A DNA stretch of 36,832 nucleotides, from NCBI GenBank assembly GCA_019234945.1, contig JAFAKX010000174.1:1-36832 (forward strand). Direction: 5' to 3'. The stretch's first letter is position 1; every line of letters begins with the position of its first letter. The translations under genes and the position numbers were made by a program. The notes below the pieces were generated by a model. It worked only from the letters and a program-made list of their open reading frames with translations. It did no database searches and was not told the origin of the DNA. Below, piece by piece: positions 8,675 to 16,070 of the stretch. This DNA comes from Silvibacterium sp. (GTDB taxonomy: Bacteria; Acidobacteriota; Terriglobia; Terriglobales; Acidobacteriaceae).

Positions 8675-10159
8675 TCACCACGCGCCTTGCTTGCCTCCGT
8701 ACCACCACACCAGTCCAAGTGCGACGGTTGGCTGGGCGTTGGTGAAGACGCCGGGCGTGCCGGTCAGGAAATACTTCTGATTGCTCCAGTCATAGCGGTA
8801 CTCGAGAAAGGCGTCGAGGTTGTCGGCGGCCTGGAACTTCATGGTCGCGGTGACTTCTTTGAGCGCCTGACCTGCGTTGCTGAACAGCCCCTGCGGATCG
8901 GCCATATATTCGCCGCGCGCTGCGAGGGCCAGCCTTGGCTTCCACTGATACTGCACATATCCGGCCCCTCCGGTGGTATGTGAAGGCGCCGAGGACTGTC
9001 CCGGAGCGGCGTTGGCCCACTCCCGCTCAATCTCATAGTCCGCTTCCCCAGCCAGCGTAAGTTTTGGAGTGGCGTTCCATGTCGCGTAGCTGTCGAAGAT
9101 ATGCAGCTTGCCGTTGGGCGCGGGGATGATGGCCTGATAGCACAGTCCCGGCTGTATTGGAGCGGGTCCGCAGTTCGTCGCCGAGACGCTATCCGGATGC
9201 TCCTGGCCGACGTAGTAGTTCACCGTCCAGCTAATCGATTTTTTCGGCGTGAAATTGAAGCCGAACAGCTCGTCTTTGTAGGAATTCACAGGTTCGGATT
9301 GCTGGGTTCCGTTCACAACCCAATAATTAGCCGTCAGCTTGTCGTTGATGTGCAAGGTGGTCCGCACGCCCTGGTGATAGAAGGGGAGGTCGTAAAACCA
9401 GTAGGACCGTGTGTAGTTGATCTGATCCTTGGTGTAGTTCGCCTCGATTCCCAGGGAACTGGCCCACTTACCGAAATCCAGCTGCAGGCCGCGCCGGAGG
9501 GGGAAGACATAGCTGCCATATGCTTGATAGATGTTCCGGTAGATTTCTGGTCGCCGCTCATTTGCCGGATTGCCCTGCAGCGTCTCCGTCGCCTGCCCGT
9601 ATTGCAGGTCCAGCCGCATGCCGTAGCGGCGCCGGGCGCCCGGATCGGGGGCAAGTTCGAAAATCAGCCCGGTCTGGTTGATGCTGAACGCATTGTGGGA
9701 GACGTCGTAGGCGCGCAGATAATTTACTCGCCCGATCGGCTCGTTGAAGTTGTATTCGTAATAGCCGTCAAACAGAAAATTGAGCGTCGCTCCGCCTGGA
9801 AGTTCGGTGGGAACAACCGGCGGCTTTGCGGTATTAGCAGAGGCCGTTTCCTGAACCGAATCTGCGAGTGTCGCAAGCTGACCGGGTCGGTTCTTCAGAC
9901 CGTTCGCGGCGGTTGCCAAAGCAGCGGCTGCTTCCGGTCCGTCGTGCTTCGATCCGCTGCCGCCGCCGCGCTCTCTTTCAAGCTCGGCCTCCAGCGCCGC
10001 CACACGATTCTCAAGCGCCTTTACCGTCTCGCGAAGCTGCTGGATCTCTTCCGATCCCGCCGTCTGTGCTTGTCCGCCTCCAGACTGCAGCAGGAAGGGG
10101 ATAAGAAGGAGGCGAAGGTTCTTGCCTAAGCCTGAAATCCTTCGCAAGTGTTTCCTCAT
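8675..10159 (-). CDS. Outer-membrane beta-barrel protein (BBP2/OmpL-like porin) of the kdp operon
   Basis: A 494-residue exported protein. After a signal peptide (MRKHLRRISGLGKN, then LRLLLIPFLLQSGGGQAQ) comes a short coiled coil (EEIQQLRETVKALENRVAAL, about 37-60), a low-complexity linker, and from about 120 a repeated aromatic beta-strand pattern ending in an aromatic-rich C-terminus. Segments such as FDGYYEYNFNEPIGRVNYLR and FDSYATWNATPKLTLAGEAD fit the BBP2 putative porin family. It lies between kdpE and the kdpF region on the same strand, so it is probably induced with the pump and may let K+ cross the outer membrane; that role is inference. An upstream GTG at 10165 is an alternative start. 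Confidence 0.8.
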   Translation of the reverse strand: MRKHLRRISGLGKNLRLLLIPFLLQSGGGQAQTAGSEEIQQLRETVKALENRVAALEAELERERGGGSGSKHDGPEAAAALATAANGLKNRPGQLATLADSVQETASANTAKPPVVPTELPGGATLNFLFDGYYEYNFNEPIGRVNYLRAYDVSHNAFSINQTGLIFELAPDPGARRRYGMRLDLQYGQATETLQGNPANERRPEIYRNIYQAYGSYVFPLRRGLQLDFGKWASSLGIEANYTKDQINYTRSYWFYDLPFYHQGVRTTLHINDKLTANYWVVNGTQQSEPVNSYKDELFGFNFTPKKSISWTVNYYVGQEHPDSVSATNCGPAPIQPGLCYQAIIPAPNGKLHIFDSYATWNATPKLTLAGEADYEIEREWANAAPGQSSAPSHTTGGAGYVQYQWKPRLALAARGEYMADPQGLFSNAGQALKEVTATMKFQAADNLDAFLEYRYDWSNQKYFLTGTPGVFTNAQPTVALGLVWWYGGKQGAW

Positions 10160-10202
10160 AAGCACAGCACATCTAGTAGATCGTTGCAGTGCTAAGCCAC
10201 TG

Positions 10203-10230
10203 ATAAGGAATTTATAAAGGAGTCATAAGG
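10203..10230 (-). promoter_or_regulatory. Candidate KdpE operator: three half-sites at 11-bp phasing
   Basis: In the 91-bp gap between kdpE and the barrel gene the plus strand shows ATAAGG (10203), ATAAAGG (10214) and ATAAGG (10225). The starts are exactly 11 bp apart; on the minus strand this is a run of CCTTAT-type half-sites. Direct repeats at 11-bp spacing are how OmpR/PhoB-family regulators bind, and the known E. coli KdpE site is also an A/T-rich direct repeat upstream of kdpFABC. Assignment to KdpE is inference from family and position. Confidence 0.55.
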
Positions 10231-10250
10231 GACCAGATTTGCCGACGCAA

Positions 10251-10937
10251 TTACTCGGCCCCCTCCGGCAGGAATCGATACCCTACCCATGGTTCGGTCT
10301 GAATATATTCCTTCTTCGTTTCGCCTTGCAGCTTCTTTCTAAGCTGACCCACAAAGACGCGCAGATATTCCGGCTGGTGTGCGGACTGTGCTCCCCACAC
10401 TGAAGTCAATAGTGTTCGGTGCGTCAGCACCTTTCCGGCGTTTCGCGCAAACAGCAGCAGCAGGTCGAACTCCTTCGGAGTCAGGTGAATCGGACGTCCG
10501 CGCAGCAGTGTCGAATGTGCTGCTACATCGATCACGAAATCTCCGACTTCGACCGGTGCGTCGGTCAAGCGCTCCGGAGCCCGCCGTAGATGCGCGCGCA
10601 CTCGCGCGAGCAGCTCCTGTATGCCAAAGGGTTTGGTCACATAATCGTCCGCGCCCGCATCGAGAGCTTCGATCTTCGACCGCTCCTGATCGCGCACTGA
10701 CAGCACCAGAATCGGCGCTTTGCTCATTCTTCGAGCTGCGCGGCACAACTCCACGCCCGTCATTCCTGGCATCATCAGATCGGTGATCATCAAATCCGGA
10801 GCCCATTCCTCGAAGGTGCGCAGCGCCTCCTCAGGGTCGTTCGCCGCGCGCACATCGTATCCCTGCGCGGTCAGAGCTGCTCGCAGTACGCGCGTAATTT
10901 GTGTTTCGTCATCTACGACCAGTATGCGTTCGGCCAT
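10251..10937 (-). CDS. kdpE: Response regulator KdpE
   Basis: OmpR-family two-component regulator, 228 residues. The receiver domain (about 1-115) has the acidic pair D9/D10, phosphoacceptor D53 (LMITDLMMPGMTG), S80 and K102 (YVTKPFGIQELLARVRAH). The winged-helix DNA-binding domain (about 130-224) carries the typical HLTPKEFDLLLLFARNAGKV and a C-terminal EPWVGYRF ending, which fits KdpE rather than other OmpR members. AAAGGA lies in front of the ATG. It diverges from the KdpD-like kinase with 27 bp between start codons and reads toward the kdp structural genes, so it may head the same transcript. Confidence 0.92.
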   Translation of the reverse strand: MAERILVVDDETQITRVLRAALTAQGYDVRAANDPEEALRTFEEWAPDLMITDLMMPGMTGVELCRAARRMSKAPILVLSVRDQERSKIEALDAGADDYVTKPFGIQELLARVRAHLRRAPERLTDAPVEVGDFVIDVAAHSTLLRGRPIHLTPKEFDLLLLFARNAGKVLTHRTLLTSVWGAQSAHQPEYLRVFVGQLRKKLQGETKKEYIQTEPWVGYRFLPEGAE

Positions 10938-10964
10938 CGACTATCCTTTATCATCGCCACTGTC

Positions 10965-12437
10965 ATGCAAAAGAATACAGCCAGAATCCGCTGGGTGTTG
11001 TTTCGGGGTGGCGGATTCACGCTGCTTGCATTCGCGCTGACATTCCTCTTTCGAAGTCTCCTGCATGTAAACCAGACCACCGTCGCTCTCAGCTTTTTGG
11101 CTCTGATCCTGATTGCCGCATCGCGTTGGCGTCTGGCCTATTCACTCTATCTCTCGTTTCTTTGCGCATTACTCTACAACTACTTCTTTCTTCCTCCGAT
11201 CGGACGTTTGACAGTCAACGATCCGCAAAATCTGGTTGCACTTGCCGCTTTTCTCGGCGCGAGTCTCCTGGTGACCCAACTCGCCAGCCGTGCCCGCAAT
11301 GAGGCTGAGCTCTCCGAGAGCCGCCGCCGCGAGGTGCAGCAGCTTTACGAATTCAGCCAGGAACTTCTGCTGCACGACGACCTCAGTGTCGTAGCACGCA
11401 TTACTCCGTCGATTGCCGCGGCCATCTTCGGCTTTCGCGCCGTCGCCCTGTATGTGCGCGAAGGAGACACCGCGTACTATTCCGATCCAGGCAACGAACT
11501 CGTGCCCTTGGCCAATCTCAGGAGCGCCGCCGAAGCGCCTGAGCCCGCTGTTTCCTCCACCGGAGATCTTCACATCATCCCGCTTGTGCTCGGCATGAGA
11601 TCGCTCGGCGCTGTTGCCATTCGTGCGAGCGCTCAACCGACCGAAATCTATGAGGCCATCGGAAGCCTTGTCGCCATCGCCCTCGAGCGCGCGGCGGCCC
11701 TTGAGCGCACCAGCCACATGGAGGCCGCCCGTGAGAGCGAGCGCCTGCATACTGCGCTCCTCGACTCCGTTACGCACGACCTGCGTACCCCGCTCACCTC
11801 GATCCGCGCCGCCGCTACTACGCTGCTCAGTCAGCCGGAGATGAGCGAACCCGCGCGCCGCGAGATGTACGCCATCGTCGATGAGGAGAGCGCGCGCCTC
11901 GATCGCCTCATTGGCCAGGCCATCGAGATGGCCCAGCTTGATGCCGCCAGCATTCATGTACAGGCAAAGCCGGAGCGGATCCGCGAGATCATCGCTCTCG
12001 CTCTCGAGGAAGCGCAGCCTCTGCTCCGTGACCGCTCTGTCGAAGTGCAGGTCGCAGACGATCTGCCTCCAGTGCGGCTCGATCGCAGACTGGTTCGCCG
12101 AGTGCTGCGCCACCTGATCGAGAACGCCGTTAAGTACTCGCCGCCGGAATCGCCGCTATGCATCACCGCCCGCATAGAGAATGCCCGCCTCCTTGTCGGC
12201 GTGGAAGATTTCGGCCCAGGCATCGAGGAGTTCGAAAAGTCCCTCATTTTCCGCAAGTTTTACCGCGGGCGCAAACAGCGCGACCACAGCTCCGGGACGG
12301 GTATGGGACTGGCTATTGTCAAAGCTATTCTGGATGCCCACGGCGGCGGCATCGACCTCGTCAGTCGGCCATCGCAGGGTGCACAGTTTATCTTCTGGTT
12401 GCCTGTAGAAAGCGCAGAATCAACCGTTTCGGTATGA
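10965..12437 (+). CDS. kdpD: Short KdpD-type sensor histidine kinase lacking the N-terminal KdpD/Usp part
   Basis: A 490-residue membrane kinase. Residues about 8-110 hold four closely spaced transmembrane helices of the DUF4118 type found in KdpD; a GAF-like region follows (about 145-260). The HisKA domain has the phosphorylated His271 in DSVTHDLRTPLTSIRAA, and the ATPase domain has N387 (LIENAVKYSP), VEDFGPGI and GTGMGLAIVKAIL. E. coli KdpD is about 890 residues and begins with a cytoplasmic KdpD domain plus a Usp domain; both are absent here. The ATG at 10965 is chosen because it leads straight into the membrane region; an earlier in-frame start at 10899 would overlap kdpE. Partner is most likely the divergent KdpE. 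Confidence 0.88.
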   Translation: MQKNTARIRWVLFRGGGFTLLAFALTFLFRSLLHVNQTTVALSFLALILIAASRWRLAYSLYLSFLCALLYNYFFLPPIGRLTVNDPQNLVALAAFLGASLLVTQLASRARNEAELSESRRREVQQLYEFSQELLLHDDLSVVARITPSIAAAIFGFRAVALYVREGDTAYYSDPGNELVPLANLRSAAEAPEPAVSSTGDLHIIPLVLGMRSLGAVAIRASAQPTEIYEAIGSLVAIALERAAALERTSHMEAARESERLHTALLDSVTHDLRTPLTSIRAAATTLLSQPEMSEPARREMYAIVDEESARLDRLIGQAIEMAQLDAASIHVQAKPERIREIIALALEEAQPLLRDRSVEVQVADDLPPVRLDRRLVRRVLRHLIENAVKYSPPESPLCITARIENARLLVGVEDFGPGIEEFEKSLIFRKFYRGRKQRDHSSGTGMGLAIVKAILDAHGGGIDLVSRPSQGAQFIFWLPVESAESTVSV

Positions 12438-13306
12438 TGCTTCGCGTGATGCTTACTCGCCGGAATTTCCTGAAGTCTTCGGCAGCCGCGCTGCCGGTGT
12501 TGGCCTTCCACAATCAGGGTGGTCTTGCAAAGCCGCATCGACCGATTGGTGTCCAGCTTTACACGGTTCGCAACGTGATTGAGAAAGATCCCCCTGGCAT
12601 TCTCAAGCAGATCAGCGCTATCGGCTATCAGCAGGTCGAGACCTACTGGAACCTCTACACGCATCCGGCGAAAGAGCTGGCTCAAATGATCAGCGATGCT
12701 GGTCTGAGCGTTCCCAGCGGTCACTTTGATTACGACGGCCTTGCCGGAAAAATCAACTATGCGAATCAGCTTGGGGTCAACTGGATGGTTTGTCCCATGC
12801 TGCTCCCAAACATGCAATCCTCGTGGGAGGGCTTTCGCGCCGCTGCCAGGCAATTCAACGAGTGGGGCAAGCTAGTGCAGAATGCCGGAATGCAGTTCGC
12901 GTTTCACAATCACGATTACGAATTCAAGCCTTACAACAACGGCAAAACCGGCTTCCAGGTTCTGCTCGACGAGACCGATCCGAACCTGGTCTTCTTCGAA
13001 ATGGACTGCTACTGGGTCACACAGGCCGGCTTCGACCCGGTTGAGATGTTGCACAAGCTTGGTAAGCGCGTCCGCATGCTGCATCTCAAGGACAGGAAAC
13101 CGGGCTTTCCGCCCTCGTACGACATGGGCGAATCTTCATCTCATTTCACCGAGATCGGCCACGGCAGCATCAACTGGAAAGCCGTGATCGACACCGCGCA
13201 GAGCATGGGCATCGAGTACTACTTTGTCGAGCAGGACCAGACACCGGGCAATCCGCTGGCCAGCATCCGCTCAAGTTATCAATATCTTCGAACCATCATG
13301 GCGTAA
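12434..13306 (+). CDS. Tat-exported sugar phosphate isomerase/epimerase-like TIM-barrel protein
   Basis: About 290 residues. A twin-arginine signal (LTRRNFLKSSAAALPVLAF) is followed by an AP-endonuclease-2/xylose-isomerase-like barrel. Probable metal or substrate ligands lie in QQVETYWN, FAFHNHDYEF, FFEMDCYWV, RMLHLKDRK and YYFVEQDQ, in the order expected for the family. Many acidobacterial and planctomycete paralogues of this class exist; the true substrate is unknown and is probably a sugar or inositol derivative. The first ATG (12434) overlaps the kdpD stop by 4 bp; starts at 12437 and 12449 are equally possible, and 12449 places the RR motif closest to the N-terminus. No good ribosome binding site precedes any of them. 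Confidence 0.85.
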   Translation: MMLRVMLTRRNFLKSSAAALPVLAFHNQGGLAKPHRPIGVQLYTVRNVIEKDPPGILKQISAIGYQQVETYWNLYTHPAKELAQMISDAGLSVPSGHFDYDGLAGKINYANQLGVNWMVCPMLLPNMQSSWEGFRAAARQFNEWGKLVQNAGMQFAFHNHDYEFKPYNNGKTGFQVLLDETDPNLVFFEMDCYWVTQAGFDPVEMLHKLGKRVRMLHLKDRKPGFPPSYDMGESSSHFTEIGHGSINWKAVIDTAQSMGIEYYFVEQDQTPGNPLASIRSSYQYLRTIMA

Positions 13307-13347
13307 TCGGTGCGGCTCTTCGCGCCCGACGCGAAGGCGCTTGCGCC

Positions 13348-13356
13348 TGTTATACT
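13348..13356 (+). promoter_or_regulatory. Extended -10 promoter candidate for yebC
   Basis: TGTTATACT is an extended -10 (TGn plus TATACT) about 87 bp upstream of the yebC ATG. No strong -35 is present, as is common with extended -10 promoters. Just upstream are two tight dyads, CTTCGCG/CGCGAAG and GGCGC/GCGCC, which could form hairpins at the end of the preceding transcript. Confidence 0.4.
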
Positions 13357-13442
13357 GCGTAGTTGCGGCAGTTGCTCTGACCGGCATTGTTTTCCAGCAT
13401 TTCGCCGCAAAATTCATCCAACCAGGGCTCTCGAGGTTCGCT

Positions 13443-14189
13443 ATGTCCGGCCATTCAAAATGGGCCACAATCAAGCACAAGAAGGGCGCACTTGACGCCA
13501 AGCGCGGCAAGATCTTCACGCGCCTGATCAAGGAAATCACTATCGCCGCTCGCCAGGGAGGCGATCCCGATGGCAATCCGCGCCTGCGCACTGCCATCGC
13601 GGCGGCGAAGGCCGAGAACATGCCCGCCGACAACATCAAGCGCGCCGTCCAGCGCGGCACCGGCGAGCTTCCCGGAGCCATATACGAAGAAATCTCCTTC
13701 GAAGGCTACGGCCCCGGCGGCGTTGCTATCATCGTCGACTGCACCACCGACAACCGCAACCGAGCGGTCAGCGAAATCCGACACGCCTTCTCAAAGAATG
13801 GTGGTAACCTTGGCGAGCCGAATTCCGTCCGCTTCATGTTTACGAAGAAAGGCGTGATCGCCGTCGCTAAAGGCGTGGCCGACGAGGACAAGCTCATGGG
13901 CATTGTGCTCGAAGCCGGCGGAGAAGACCTGAACGACGAAGGCGATACATGGGAAATCATCACCGATCCCGGCGCGTACGAAGCGGTCGCCCAGGCAGTG
14001 CGCGATGCGGGGATCGAGACCGTCATGTCCGAAATCACGATGGTGGCCAGCACGTACACCAAGCTCGAAGGCGCACCTGCTGCGCAGTGCATCCGGCTGC
14101 TTGAAGCGCTCGAAGACCACGACGACGTGCAGAACGTCTACTCGAACTTCGACATGGACGCGAAGCAACTCGAAGAAGTAGCAGGTTGA
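13443..14189 (+). CDS. yebC: YebC/PmpR-family regulatory protein
   Basis: 248 residues, standard length for the family. Opens with the invariant MSGHSKWATIKHKKGALDAK and carries KAENMPADNIKRAVQRGTGE and the family YEEISFEGYGPGGVAIIVD block. Members are described as DNA-binding regulators (PmpR, quorum sensing) and, in recent work on YebC-type proteins, as translation factors that help ribosomes through polyproline stretches. The ATG at 13443 is chosen because the protein then begins with the conserved motif; a long upstream extension in frame is not conserved sequence. Often it sits beside ruvC; here it does not, and it appears to be a single-gene unit with its own promoter and terminator. 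Confidence 0.96.
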   Translation: MSGHSKWATIKHKKGALDAKRGKIFTRLIKEITIAARQGGDPDGNPRLRTAIAAAKAENMPADNIKRAVQRGTGELPGAIYEEISFEGYGPGGVAIIVDCTTDNRNRAVSEIRHAFSKNGGNLGEPNSVRFMFTKKGVIAVAKGVADEDKLMGIVLEAGGEDLNDEGDTWEIITDPGAYEAVAQAVRDAGIETVMSEITMVASTYTKLEGAPAAQCIRLLEALEDHDDVQNVYSNFDMDAKQLEEVAG

Positions 14190-14213
14190 GCCAACTCAGC
14201 GCCATTGAATATC

Positions 14214-14239
14214 GGCCGCCGTCTGGCGGCCTTTCCTTT
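14214..14239 (+). terminator. Intrinsic terminator after yebC
   Basis: A perfect 7-bp stem GGCCGCC/GGCGGCC with a GTCT tetraloop is followed by TTTCCTTT. It ends about 14 bp before the next gene's TTG start, so that gene either needs its own start downstream or depends on readthrough. Confidence 0.75.
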
Positions 14240-14252
14240 GCGGAGCTAGATT

Positions 14253-14966
14253 TTGCGTACGAAAGATTTTTGCCTTCTCAGCGCCTTTTCTCTCGCTACA
14301 GTCTTTACTTCATCGGCTCAGACCAGGCCTTCTCCTGACGATGCGCCCGCCAAAGCTGTCGTGGCCACGCGTCCCTGGGAGATCGGCGTATTTTTGCAGG
14401 GAGGCGTCGGTACCGGCGATCGCTCCGACTTCAGCTTCCTTTCCGCTGGAGGGCGACTCGGCAAGGTCATTACCGACCCTCATGGGCCCGGCATCCTGCG
14501 GGGTCAGTTTGAATACGCGGGCGAACTCATGCCTTACTGGCAATCCTTCACCCCGGCGCCGCACACCGCGGTCACGAAGTACATCTTCGATGGCCAGACC
14601 GGTTATGCCGAGCTCCCTTATGGCGGAGGAACCTACACCGGCGTCAGCATCACGCCAATCATCCTCCGATGGGATCTGACTCCAGGTCGCCGCTTCGCTC
14701 CATGGGCGCAGGGAGCCGGAGGACTGATCTACACCACGCACAAATATCCGCCCGACATCCTCGTCCCTCACGGCCAGCCCGGCGGCACGAGCGTGTGGAA
14801 TTTCACGCCGCAATTCGGAATCGGATTCCATTACTTCGTAAAGCCGCGCTGCTCGATCGACTTCGCCGCCAACGCGGTCCACATCTCCAGCGCCTCTTTG
14901 GGCGACAGAAACCCAGGCGTCAACGCAAGCGTACAATTCCAGATCGGTTACACATGGTGGAAGTGA
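14253..14966 (+). CDS. PagL-like outer-membrane barrel (acyloxyacyl hydrolase family), possibly altered active site
   Basis: 237 residues from a TTG start with GGAG seven bases upstream; no ATG gives the signal peptide (MRTKDFCLLSAFSLATVFTS, ending near SSAQ). The mature part is a small beta-barrel with alternating aromatic strands and the C-terminal FQIGYTWWK. The segment AVHISSASLGDRNPGVN resembles the lipid A 3-O-deacylase PagL active-site region. His210 and Ser212 match the catalytic His-x-Ser, while the position of the catalytic Glu appears to be Asn224 and the neighbouring Asn is Ser213. It may be an inactive or different relative, or simply another small barrel. Assignment rests on motif recall and is moderate. 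Confidence 0.55.
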   Translation: MRTKDFCLLSAFSLATVFTSSAQTRPSPDDAPAKAVVATRPWEIGVFLQGGVGTGDRSDFSFLSAGGRLGKVITDPHGPGILRGQFEYAGELMPYWQSFTPAPHTAVTKYIFDGQTGYAELPYGGGTYTGVSITPIILRWDLTPGRRFAPWAQGAGGLIYTTHKYPPDILVPHGQPGGTSVWNFTPQFGIGFHYFVKPRCSIDFAANAVHISSASLGDRNPGVNASVQFQIGYTWWK

Positions 14967-15057
14967 GGAACGCAGGGATTAGGGAACAGGATCTCGGATT
15001 AGCAACACCTTTCTTGCCTGAGCCCAGCGCCCTATTCCGTGCGCCTGTACCCTGAAG

Positions 15058-15999
15058 ATGCCCGACTCTCTCATCGAATGTGTGCCCAACTTCTCCGAAG
15101 GCCGCGACCCGGAGATCGTCGAAGCCATCGTCGCTGCGATGGCAGTAGACGGCGTTTCGCTGCTTGACTTCTCCCGCGATTCCGACCACAACCGTTCCGT
15201 CGTCACCATCGTCGGACCGCCTGCCGCTGTGGTCGAGTCCGCTGTCTGTGGTGCAGGCCGTGCCGCCGAGCTCATCGACCTCAGCACCCAGCGCGGAGTC
15301 CATCCCCGCATCGGAGCCGCGGATGTCATCCCCTTCGTGCCCGTCCGCGACATGTCACTCGAGCAGTGCGCCCTGTTCGCCCGTCAGGCCGGAGCGGAGA
15401 TCTGGAAGCGCCACCAGATCCCCGTCTACTTCTACGAGGCCGCCGCCGCGCGCCCCGATCGCGCCCTGCTGGAAAATGTGCGCCAGGGTCAGTTCGAAGG
15501 CCTGCGCGAAGCCGTTAAGCGCGAGGTTGCCCGCCGTCCTGACCTCGGTGGCCCCGACCTTCACCTCACTGCCGGAGCCAGCGCGGTCGGCGCTCGTCGC
15601 TTCCTCATCGCCTGGAATCTCTACCTCAACACCTCCGACGTGGCAGTCGCCCGCACCATCGCCCGCGAGATCCGTGCCTCTTCGGGAGGCCTCGGCGGCG
15701 TTAAGGCCATCGGTGTCCTCGCCCACGGCGAGGCTCAGATCTCCATGAACATCACCGACTTCCGCCAGACTCCGCTTAGTCAGGTTTACGAAGCGGTCCG
15801 CCAGAAGGCCGCCCGCCATGGAGTCGCCATCTCGCGCGGAGAGCTCATCGGCCTGGTGCCTGCGGCTGCCGCCGAGCGCGAAGACGAGTGGCTGCGTCAT
15901 TTCCATGAGTTTGATCCCGAGGAAAAAATCCTCGAGCGCAAACTGAATCACCCGCTGGCCTGGCCGGTGCTCTCCGGTCCGGCCTCGCGTCTAAAATGA
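15058..15999 (+). CDS. ftcD: Glutamate formimidoyltransferase
   Basis: Transfers the formimino group between formimino-glutamate and tetrahydrofolate at the end of histidine breakdown. 313 residues, corresponding to the stand-alone transferase domain. Conserved features: LIECVPNFSEGRD at the N-terminus, SDHNRSVVT, and QRGVHPRIGAADVIPFVPV with His82, the position of the catalytic His in the mammalian enzyme. No cyclodeaminase domain is fused, and none of the hut genes (hutH, hutU, hutI) or a cyclodeaminase lies in the window. The ribosome binding site is weak (CTGAAG just before ATG). Confidence 0.93.
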   Translation: MPDSLIECVPNFSEGRDPEIVEAIVAAMAVDGVSLLDFSRDSDHNRSVVTIVGPPAAVVESAVCGAGRAAELIDLSTQRGVHPRIGAADVIPFVPVRDMSLEQCALFARQAGAEIWKRHQIPVYFYEAAAARPDRALLENVRQGQFEGLREAVKREVARRPDLGGPDLHLTAGASAVGARRFLIAWNLYLNTSDVAVARTIAREIRASSGGLGGVKAIGVLAHGEAQISMNITDFRQTPLSQVYEAVRQKAARHGVAISRGELIGLVPAAAAEREDEWLRHFHEFDPEEKILERKLNHPLAWPVLSGPASRLK

Positions 16000-16070
16000 A
16001 GACTGTGGTCATTACTGATAAAAGACAGGGCCCGGTGCCCGCCGTTTCTCCGGAGGCAAGGAAAACCAAA

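Noticed and set aside
9101-10129. 342-codon open frame opposite the barrel gene
   Set aside because: The minus strand encodes a signal peptide, coiled coil and beta-barrel; the plus-strand frame has none of these.
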